Source: Sphingomonas changnyeongensis (GTDB lineage: Bacteria > Pseudomonadota > Alphaproteobacteria > Sphingomonadales > Sphingomonadaceae). From it: a stretch of DNA of 64,000 nucleotides. Every line of letters starts with the position of its first letter. The stretch's first letter is position 1. The stretch spans positions 1,930,501 to 1,994,500 of the forward strand of contig NZ_CP047895.1 of assembly GCF_009913435.1 (NCBI RefSeq). Reading direction: 5' to 3'. Shown one piece after another: positions 57,585 to 64,000 of this stretch. Made by a program: the position numbers and the translations under genes. The notes below the pieces were generated by a model. It did not search any database and was not told where the DNA came from. It saw nothing but the letters and a program-made list of their open reading frames with translations.

Positions 57585-57863
57585 TTACTTTTCGACAGGA
57601 ACATAATCGAGCTTCTTCAGATCATCCATCATTGGTCCGCGCCATGCCTCTGGCACTTCGGCAGTGCCGATCGCCCAGGCCATGATGTCGACATCCTGTT
57701 CGTCCATCAGCGCTTCGAACCAGTCGATCTCGGCCTCCGTCCAGCCGGCGGAATGGCGCTCGAAAAAGCCGCCGATCAGCAGGTCCGCCTCTTTGGTCCC
57801 GCGATGCGTCGCACGGAAGCCAAGGCGTTTCAGGCGGATTTCGCGGTCCATGATCGGCTCCAT
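57585..57863 (-). CDS. sdhE: succinate dehydrogenase assembly factor SdhE
   Basis: FAD-assembly factor that promotes covalent flavinylation of SdhA. 92 residues with the family motif RGTKEADLLIGGF (the RGxxE glycine region) and the acidic MDEQDVDIMAW segment. It sits 36 bp upstream of mfd on the same strand and diverges from recG; no sdh genes are adjacent. ATG 57863 chosen, with an in-frame ATG four codons later as an alternative. Confidence 0.94.
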   Translation of the reverse strand: MEPIMDREIRLKRLGFRATHRGTKEADLLIGGFFERHSAGWTEAEIDWFEALMDEQDVDIMAWAIGTAEVPEAWRGPMMDDLKKLDYVPVEK

Positions 57864-57946
57864 CGGACAAAGCGGGTTAGGGGTCGGCTGCGGCCGAACG
57901 CGCTGGCGGGCGCGTCGGCATTGTGATTAGAAGCGGCCAGATAGGC

Positions 57947-60007
57947 ATGCGACCCGAAATCCTCAATCCGCTGTTCGCCGAAGTCGAGGCGTTGAAGGGC
58001 ATCGGCCCGGCGCTGCGCCGGCCGCTGGAGCGGCTGGGGCTGGCGCGCGCGGTCGATATCGCCTTTCACCTGCCGACCGGCTGGGTCGACCGCCACGCCG
58101 TCGACCGGCTGGCCGAGGCGCGCCCGGGGCAGGTGATCCTGACGACGCTCACCGCAACCGGCTACCGCGCGGCGGCCGGGCGCGGGCCTTTCCGGGTGCA
58201 GGCGGCGGATGCGGCGGGCGATCCGGTGAGCCTGGTCTATTTCGGCGGCAATCCCGGCTGGGCGCGCAAGCTGTTCCCGCTGGGCGAGGCGCGGCGCGTG
58301 TCCGGGCGGCTCGACGCCTATGGCGAGGGGTTGCAGATCGTCCATCCCGATCTTGTCCTGCAGCCGGGCGAGGCCGAACCACCGCTGCGCGAGCCCGTCT
58401 ATCCCCTGTCTGAAGGCATGACGTCACGCCGGCTCGGCCAGCTGGCGCAGCAGGCGCTGGCGCGGGCGCCTGAGCTGCCCGAATGGATCGAGCCGAGCCT
58501 GCTGGCCGCGCGCGGCTGGCCGGCGTGGCGCGCGGCCCTGAACGCTGCCCATGCCGACCCCGCCGATCAGGCGGCGCGCGAGCGGCTGGCCTATGACGAG
58601 GTGTTCGCCAACCAGCTGGCGCTGATGCTGGTGCGCGCGTCGGCGCGGCGGCGGCGCGGGCGGGCGCTGGTCGGCGACGGGCGGCTGCGCGATGCGCTCA
58701 GCCTGCCTTATGCGCCAACCGGTGCGCAGCGGCGCGCGATTGCCGAGATCGAGGGCGATCTGCGCCAGGACGCGCCGATGCTCCGCCTGCTGCAGGGCGA
58801 TGTCGGCGCGGGCAAGACTTTGGTGGCGCTGATGGCGCTGCTCGTCGCGGTCGAGGCGGGGACGCAGGGGGCGTTGCTCGCCCCGACCGAGATCCTCGCG
58901 CGCCAGCATCACGCCTCGCTGTCCCGCATGCTCGCTGGCCTGCCGGTCAATGTCGCGATCCTGACCGGGCGGGAAAAAGGGCGGGTGCGCGATGCAACGC
59001 TGATGGGGCTGGCGGACGGGTCGATCGATATCCTGATCGGCACTCATGCCATCTTCCAGCAGGATGTGAACTATCGCCGGCTTGGCCTTGCGGTGATTGA
59101 CGAACAGCACCGGTTCGGGGTGTCGCAGCGGCTGATGCTGGCGCAGAAGGCGGCGACGCCGCCGCATGTGCTGGTGATGACGGCAACGCCGATCCCGCGC
59201 ACGCTGACGCTCACCCAATATGGCGAGATGGATGTCAGCCGGCTCGATGAAATGCCGCCGGGGCGCCAGCCGATCGAAACGCGGGTGATCGCCGAGGACC
59301 GGCTGGCCGAGGTGGTCGAGGCGCTCGGCCGGCTGATGGATCAGGGCGGCCAGGCCTATTGGGTGTGCCCGCTGGTCGAGGAGAGCGAGAATAGCGACCT
59401 TGCCGCCGCCGAGGCGCGGGCGGAGGCGCTGCGGCTGCGTTTCGGGGCGGAGCGGGTCGGTCTGGTCCATGGCCGGATGAAGGGGCCGGACAAGGACGCG
59501 GTGATGGCGGGGTTCGCCGCCGGGCGCATCGCCGTGCTCGTCGCGACGACGGTGATCGAAGTCGGCGTCGATGTGCCCAATGCCACGCTGATCGTGATCG
59601 AACATGCCGACCGCTTCGGCCTGGCGCAGCTGCACCAGCTGCGCGGGCGGGTGGGGCGCGGCACCGGGCGGTCAACCTGCCTGTTGCTGCGCTCCGGCGC
59701 ACTGGGGGAGACGGCGCGCGCGCGGCTGGCGCTGATGCGCGAGAGCAATGACGGTTTCCGCATTGCCGAAGAGGATCTGCGGCTGCGCGGGCCGGGCGAG
59801 ATTCTCGGCACGCGCCAGTCGGGCGAGCATGTCTTCCGCCTTGCCACGCCCGAGCAGGTGCAGGCGCTGCTGCCCGTCGCGACCGACGATGCGCGGCTGC
59901 TCGTCGACCGCGATGGCGGGCTGGACGGGCCGCGCGGGCAGGCGGCGCGGCTGGCGCTGTATCTGTTCGAACGCGATGCCGGTGTGGCGCTGTTGCGCGG
60001 AGGATAA
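57947..60007 (+). CDS. recG: ATP-dependent DNA helicase RecG
   Basis: Branch-migration helicase for stalled forks and Holliday junctions. 686 residues: N-terminal wedge/OB domain (EALKGIGPALRRPLERLGLA), Walker A LLQGDVGAGKTLVALMALL, DEQH box (IDEQHRFGVSQRL), TATPIPRTLTLTQYGEMDVS, and the C-terminal TRG-type region (RESNDGFRIAEEDLRLRGPG). ATG 57947 matches family starts. Divergent from sdhE with 83 bp between starts. Confidence 0.97.
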   Translation: MRPEILNPLFAEVEALKGIGPALRRPLERLGLARAVDIAFHLPTGWVDRHAVDRLAEARPGQVILTTLTATGYRAAAGRGPFRVQAADAAGDPVSLVYFGGNPGWARKLFPLGEARRVSGRLDAYGEGLQIVHPDLVLQPGEAEPPLREPVYPLSEGMTSRRLGQLAQQALARAPELPEWIEPSLLAARGWPAWRAALNAAHADPADQAARERLAYDEVFANQLALMLVRASARRRRGRALVGDGRLRDALSLPYAPTGAQRRAIAEIEGDLRQDAPMLRLLQGDVGAGKTLVALMALLVAVEAGTQGALLAPTEILARQHHASLSRMLAGLPVNVAILTGREKGRVRDATLMGLADGSIDILIGTHAIFQQDVNYRRLGLAVIDEQHRFGVSQRLMLAQKAATPPHVLVMTATPIPRTLTLTQYGEMDVSRLDEMPPGRQPIETRVIAEDRLAEVVEALGRLMDQGGQAYWVCPLVEESENSDLAAAEARAEALRLRFGAERVGLVHGRMKGPDKDAVMAGFAAGRIAVLVATTVIEVGVDVPNATLIVIEHADRFGLAQLHQLRGRVGRGTGRSTCLLLRSGALGETARARLALMRESNDGFRIAEEDLRLRGPGEILGTRQSGEHVFRLATPEQVQALLPVATDDARLLVDRDGGLDGPRGQAARLALYLFERDAGVALLRGG

Positions 60008-60093
60008 ATCCTAAACCAATCAGAGGCCTGGGCGGGCTGTTTCGGAGCTAGTCTTCGGCGCTGCCGGATGTTCCAACCCGGCCTGAACCTTGG

Positions 60094-60420
60094 CTAGCGC
60101 GCGTCGCGGACCAGCGCGCCCAGCAGGTCGAGATAGGGCGCAAGGTCGATCATCTGTTCGAACTGGCAGCCCACGCGTCCGCCCAGTGCCCAGCGCACAT
60201 CGGCGCGGATCTGGCCGACCACCGGCAGGCGCAGCGTCATCCAACTGCCGGGCGCAAGCGCCGCTTCGGTGCGCGCCATGAAGCCGGTAGCCGAGATGTT
60301 GACGATCTGGAGCCCGAACGACAGGCCGGCATCGTCGGTCGCGCGGGTCCGGTAATAAACATCGTCGCGCGGGGATTCCCGGCGGTTGAGGTTGAACGCG
60401 GCGCGATATCCTGCGGCCAA
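60094..60420 (-). CDS. PilZ domain-containing protein
   Basis: A 108-residue single-domain PilZ protein, a candidate c-di-GMP effector. The arginine motif (RRESPRDDVYYRT) and the second motif (NISATGF, from DxSxxG with Asn at the first position) are visible, followed by the barrel (WMTLRLPVVGQIRADVRW; GGRVGCQFEQM). The start is TTG 60420 with no good upstream site; a later start would lose the arginine motif. It lies between recG and pgi in reverse orientation. Binding is likely but the Asn substitution leaves doubt. Confidence 0.85.
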   Translation of the reverse strand: MAAGYRAAFNLNRRESPRDDVYYRTRATDDAGLSFGLQIVNISATGFMARTEAALAPGSWMTLRLPVVGQIRADVRWALGGRVGCQFEQMIDLAPYLDLLGALVRDAR

Positions 60421-60627
60421 TGGTCGACCCTCCGGCGTGACGGGTTGCGACGCGAGTTATAGGGCCGCGGGCGTTAACTGGGGCGCAAGGAACGGGCTTA
60501 AGGGAAGCTTGCGCGCTCGCTCCGGGGCTTGCGCAGCAGTCGGGTGATTGGTCCGCTTGCACATGGCCGGGGCGGGGTAGAGAGGGCAGGCCGCCCGCGC
60601 GCCGGGCCGAACAAGGGGGAATGGACA

Positions 60628-62118
60628 ATGCAGGCGCCCGCCTGGCCGACCGAGACCAAACGCCACACGCTGGCCGAACTGTTCGCTGCCGATCCCGAAC
60701 GGGTCGGGCATTTCGCGTTCGAGGCGGCGGGGCTGTATCTGGATTTTTCCAAGACCCATCTCGACCGCGATCTGGCGGCGCGTTTCCTTGATTTCGCCGC
60801 CGGGCGCGGGCTGGGCGCGGCGCGGGATCAGCTGTTCGCGGGCGCCGCGATCAACAGCAGCGAGGGCCGCGCCGCCGAACACAGCGCCGAGCGCGGCGAG
60901 GGCGCACCCGAAAGCGTGGCACGGGCGCGCGGTTTCCATGCGCGGATGCGCGCGCTGATCGACGCGATCGAGGCCGGCGCGCTCGGCCCGGTGCGCCATG
61001 TGCTGCATATCGGCATCGGCGGATCGGCGCTCGGCCCCGACCTGCTGGTCGATGCGCTGGGGCGCCACGACAGCCAATATGATGTCGCCGTCGTGTCGAA
61101 TGTCGACGGCGCGGCGCTGGAGGCGGCGTTCAGCCGGTTCGATCCGGGGGCCACGCTGGTCGTGGTCGCGTCCAAGACCTTCACCACCACCGAGACGATG
61201 CTCAACGCCGCCTCGGCGCTCGCCTGGCTGGCCGAGGCCGGGGTGGAGGATCCCTATGGCCGCGTCGTCGCCCTCACTGCGGCACCCGATAAGGCGGTCG
61301 CCTGGGGCGTCGATGAAACCCGTGTGCTGCCGTTTTCGGAAAGCGTCGGCGGGCGTTATTCGCTGTGGTCGTCGATCGGCTTTCCCGCCGCGCTGGCGCT
61401 GGGCTGGGAAGCGTTCGAGCGGCTGCTGGAGGGAGCGGCCTCGATGGACCGGCATTTCCGCCTTGCCCCGCCGGAACGCAATGCGCCGCTGCTCGCCGCC
61501 ATTGCCGACCAATATTATGCCCAGCTGCGCGGCTGCGAGACGCGCGCGGTGTTCGCCTATGACGAGCGGCTGCGGCTGCTGCCTTCCTATCTCCAGCAGC
61601 TGGAGATGGAATCAAACGGCAAGCGCGTGACGCCGCAGGGCGTGGAACTGTCCTGGCCGAGTGCGGCGATCACCTGGGGCGGCGTCGGCACCGATGCCCA
61701 GCATGCGGTGTTCCAGCTGCTCCATCAGGGCACCAGGCTGGTCCCGGTCGAGTTCGTGGCGGTGGCCGAGCCGGGCCATGCGCTCGATCCCGCGCATCAC
61801 CGCGCGCTCCTGACCAATTGCTTCGCGCAGGGCGCGGCGCTGATGGCCGGGCAGGCAAGCGACGATCCGCAGCGCGCCTATCCGGGCGACCGGCCGTCGG
61901 TGACGATCCTGATCGACGATCTGACGCCTGAGGCGCTGGGCGCGCTCATCGCCTTTTACGAGCACCGCACCTTTGCCAATGCGGTGATGCTGGGGATCAA
62001 TCCGTTCGACCAGTTCGGCGTGGAACTGGGCAAGGCGATCGCCCGCCGGATCGAGGCCGACGGCCCGACTGGCTTTGATCCCTCCACCCAGGCGCTGCTG
62101 TCGCGGGCGTTCGACTGA
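60628..62118 (+). CDS. pgi: glucose-6-phosphate isomerase
   Basis: Interconverts glucose 6-phosphate and fructose 6-phosphate. 496 residues. Phosphate-binding HIGIGGSALGPDLLVDAL, the substrate segment VVASKTFTTTETMLNA, the second signature FSESVGGRYSLWSSIGFPAA, the catalytic Glu region ESNGKRVTP and the C-terminal Lys region are visible. ATG 60628 is preceded by AAGGGGGA, eight to fifteen bases upstream. The 47 bases to lepB contain a possible frame error discussed separately. Confidence 0.97.
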   Translation: MQAPAWPTETKRHTLAELFAADPERVGHFAFEAAGLYLDFSKTHLDRDLAARFLDFAAGRGLGAARDQLFAGAAINSSEGRAAEHSAERGEGAPESVARARGFHARMRALIDAIEAGALGPVRHVLHIGIGGSALGPDLLVDALGRHDSQYDVAVVSNVDGAALEAAFSRFDPGATLVVVASKTFTTTETMLNAASALAWLAEAGVEDPYGRVVALTAAPDKAVAWGVDETRVLPFSESVGGRYSLWSSIGFPAALALGWEAFERLLEGAASMDRHFRLAPPERNAPLLAAIADQYYAQLRGCETRAVFAYDERLRLLPSYLQQLEMESNGKRVTPQGVELSWPSAAITWGGVGTDAQHAVFQLLHQGTRLVPVEFVAVAEPGHALDPAHHRALLTNCFAQGAALMAGQASDDPQRAYPGDRPSVTILIDDLTPEALGALIAFYEHRTFANAVMLGINPFDQFGVELGKAIARRIEADGPTGFDPSTQALLSRAFD

Positions 62119-62165
62119 ATGCCGCGGCGGGGGCTGGCAGCGGGCGGGGACCGCCGCTGAAACAG

Positions 62166-62954
62166 GTGATCAGGCGCGCCCGGCCGGGTGCGGGCGGCGG
62201 CCGCCGGTTTCTCGTCTTTCTTGCCCAGCTGGCGCTGGCCGTGGTCGCGGTCCGCAGCCTGGTGGCCGCGCCCTATGCGATCCCGTCGCCCTCGATGATG
62301 CCGGCGCTGTTGCCCGGCGATTACATGATCGCCACCCGCTATCCCTATGGCTGGTCATGGTTCAGCCTGCCCGGCGGGGCGGCGCTCGGCGAGCGGGCGT
62401 TCGGCGGCGGGCGGCTGGCCGGGCGATTGCCGGAGCGCGGCGACGTCATCGTGTTCCGGTCGCCCGCCGATCCGGCGCGCGATCTGGTCAAGCGGGTGAT
62501 CGGCCTGCCCGGCGACCGCATCGCGCTGAGCGGCGGGCGGCTGGCGCTCAATGGCGTGCCGGTGCCGCAGACGCGCCTGCCCGACCTGTCGGTGCCGGTC
62601 GGCGCGGGGCGCGACTGTCCGCAGCTGAGGCGGCGGATCGTGGGCGGCGTGCTGGTGTGCGCCTATATCCGGCACCGCGAGACGCTGCCGGGCGGGCGGC
62701 GGCATGACGTCATCGCGCTCGACCTGTCGGCTGACGGGGCGTGGACGGTGCCGCCGGGCCATGTGTTCGTCATGGGCGACAATCGCGACCAGAGCCGCGA
62801 CAGCCGCACCCCCGCAATCGGCCCGGTGGCGGTGGCGCGCATCACCGGTCGGGCGGAGCGGGTGCTGATGTCCTTTCGTGCACCGGGGGACTGGCGAAGC
62901 CCGGCAAGCTGGCGCAATGCGGTGCGATGGGAACGGATCGGACAGCAGCCATGA
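62166..62954 (+). CDS. lepB: signal peptidase I
   Basis: Membrane serine protease that removes signal peptides. 262 residues from GTG 62166: one membrane helix (FLVFLAQLALAVVAVRSLVA), catalytic Ser in YAIPSPSMMPALLPGDY, catalytic Lys in DLVKRVIGLPGDRI and box E GDNRDQSRDSR. Relatively short. A more natural start may be ATG 62119, directly after the pgi stop, if one G is missing in 62129-62133. It overlaps rnc (ATGA). Confidence 0.92.
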   Translation: MIRRARPGAGGGRRFLVFLAQLALAVVAVRSLVAAPYAIPSPSMMPALLPGDYMIATRYPYGWSWFSLPGGAALGERAFGGGRLAGRLPERGDVIVFRSPADPARDLVKRVIGLPGDRIALSGGRLALNGVPVPQTRLPDLSVPVGAGRDCPQLRRRIVGGVLVCAYIRHRETLPGGRRHDVIALDLSADGAWTVPPGHVFVMGDNRDQSRDSRTPAIGPVAVARITGRAERVLMSFRAPGDWRSPASWRNAVRWERIGQQP

Positions 62955-63616
62955 CCGGGCTTGAGGACTGGATTGCGCGCACGCTCGGGCGCGCGCCGCA
63001 GACGCTCGCGCTGTATCAGCGCGCGCTGACCCATGGCAGCCGCGAGGAGCCGGATTATGAACGGCTGGAGTTTCTGGGTGACCGGGTGCTCGGCCTCACC
63101 ATCGCCCGCTGGCTCTATGACCGTTTTCCCGACGAGCCGGAGGGCAAGCTGTCCTGGCGGCTCAATGCTCTGGTGTCGGGCAGCGTGTGCGCCGATGTCG
63201 GCCGCGAGATCGGCGTTCGCGTCCATCTGCGGCTGGGCAAGCAGGCGCGCGACGATGGCGCGGCCGACAGCGACAATATCCTGGGCGATGTCGTCGAGGC
63301 GCTGATCGGCGCGCTCTATCTCGATCATGGCCTGGACGCCGTGGACGCGTTCATCCGCGCCCGCTGGGAATCGCGGCTCGACCATCAGCAGCGCGCGCCC
63401 CGCCATCCCAAATCGGCGTTGCAGGAATGGGCGGCCGCCCATCGCCGCAAGCCGCCCGTTTACGAACAGGTCGAGCGGTCCGGCCCGGAACACGCGCCGC
63501 GCTTTACCGTGCGGGTGACGGTGCGCCATGCCGGGGAGGCGACCGGCACTGGCGCGTCCAAGCAGGAAGCCGAAACCGCCGCCGCCCGTGCTTTGCTGGA
63601 GATGCTTGAGACATGA
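62951..63616 (+). CDS. rnc: ribonuclease III
   Basis: Double-strand-specific RNase that processes rRNA and regulates mRNAs. 221 residues: catalytic domain with signature ERLEFLGDRVLGLTIARWL and acidic ligands in DNILGDVVEALIGALYLD, then a dsRNA-binding domain (PKSALQEWAAAHRRKPPVYE; GTGASKQEAETAAARALLE). ATG 62951 overlaps the lepB stop and its stop overlaps the era start (ATGA both), giving a lepB-rnc-era operon. Confidence 0.97.
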   Translation: MTGLEDWIARTLGRAPQTLALYQRALTHGSREEPDYERLEFLGDRVLGLTIARWLYDRFPDEPEGKLSWRLNALVSGSVCADVGREIGVRVHLRLGKQARDDGAADSDNILGDVVEALIGALYLDHGLDAVDAFIRARWESRLDHQQRAPRHPKSALQEWAAAHRRKPPVYEQVERSGPEHAPRFTVRVTVRHAGEATGTGASKQEAETAAARALLEMLET

Positions 63617-64000
63617 CGGAAAGATGCGGCCTCGTCGCCGTGGTCGGTGCGCCCAATGCGGGCAAATCGACGCTCGTGAACGCGCTGGTCGGCCAGAAGG
63701 TCGCGATCGTCAGCCCCAAGGCGCAGACGACGCGCACAAGGCTGATGGGCATCGCCATCGCAGGCGAAAGCCAGATCATGCTCGTCGACACGCCGGGGAT
63801 TTTCGAGCCGCGCCGGCGGCTCGACCGGGCGATGGTGCAGGCGGCCTGGGGCGGCGCTGCCGATGCCGACGTGATCGCGCTGATCGTCGATGCGCGCGCC
63901 GGGCTTGGCCCCAAGGTGATGGCGATTGTCGAGGGGCTGAAGGCCCGGCCCGAGCCCAAGGTGCTGGTGCTCAACAAGGTCGACATCGCCGCCAAGGACA
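63613..64000 (+). CDS. era: GTPase Era, cut by window edge
   Basis: Small-subunit maturation GTPase. 129 codons visible from ATG 63613: G1 GAPNAGKST, G2 region KAQTTRTRLMG, G3 DTPGIF and G4 NKVD near the window end. The KH RNA-binding domain lies outside. Coupled to rnc by an ATGA overlap. Confidence 0.97.
   Translation, partial: MTERCGLVAVVGAPNAGKSTLVNALVGQKVAIVSPKAQTTRTRLMGIAIAGESQIMLVDTPGIFEPRRRLDRAMVQAAWGGAADADVIALIVDARAGLGPKVMAIVEGLKARPEPKVLVLNKVDIAAKD

Overview
The window is high-GC, gene-dense chromosomal core DNA from an alphaproteobacterium, most likely a member of the Sphingomonadales. The signs are: a lipoyl domain fused to the N-terminus of the pyruvate dehydrogenase E1-beta subunit; cckA, a single-domain receiver and recA in a row; a ChvI/ChvG-HprK-RapZ-EIIA-HPr operon; a MucR-family regulator; a DUF4170 protein; a GTTC-N7-GTTC SOS box before recA; and a TonB-dependent receptor. 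I see no prophage, insertion sequence, CRISPR array or rRNA. One tRNA gene (Asn, GTT) is present.

Layout. 1-4.4 kb (minus): GatB/YqeY protein, dnaG, rpoD (cut by the window edge). 4.5-9.5 kb (plus): carA, carB, greA. 9.5-12.4 kb: a rhomboid protease (plus), then on the minus strand DUF4170 and a four-gene membrane-protein module containing a holin-like protein. 12.5-16.7 kb (plus): eno, ftsB-like, pdhA, pdhB. 16.8-20 kb (minus): three overlapping Tad-type pilus/VWA genes. 20-23.3 kb: a short squalene/phytoene-synthase-like gene, an EF-hand protein, trmFO (minus), a YhhN protein. 23.4-29.2 kb (minus): MucR regulator, class II DAHP synthase, a TPR cytochrome-c-biogenesis-like protein, a TonB-dependent receptor. 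29.3-34.5 kb (minus): chvI, chvG, hprK, rapZ, EIIA, HPr, a TrmH-type methyltransferase. 34.7-42.9 kb (plus): guaB, an RsmB-like methyltransferase, a TPR protein, cckA, a receiver, recA, a GST. 43-48 kb (minus): dicarboxylate/amino-acid symporter, amidase, small lipoprotein, M28 peptidase. 48-50.1 kb: ettA (plus) and tRNA-Asn (minus). 50.2-52 kb (minus): moaA, nadK. 52.1-64 kb: an EAL protein (plus), mfd and sdhE (minus), recG (plus), a PilZ protein (minus), then pgi, lepB, rnc and era (plus; era cut by the edge).

The most important property of this sequence is technical. Six genes (dnaG, a TadE-like gene, hprK, cckA, a receiver gene and recA) are each broken by one missing base in a run of 4-6 G on the coding strand. 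In every case adding one G restores a full-length family-typical protein. Essential or near-essential genes on both strands are hit, so under-called homopolymers are far more likely than real mutations. I annotate each as one gene.

The second notable property is a roughly 90-bp palindromic intergenic repeat in three copies (about 10.5, 23.4 and 49.9 kb). Two copies carry the stop codon of the adjacent gene. I did not find a clearly new multi-gene system; the less ordinary clusters are the four-gene envelope module, the orphan Tad/VWA cluster with calcium-loop-like repeats, and the sensor-PTS operon.
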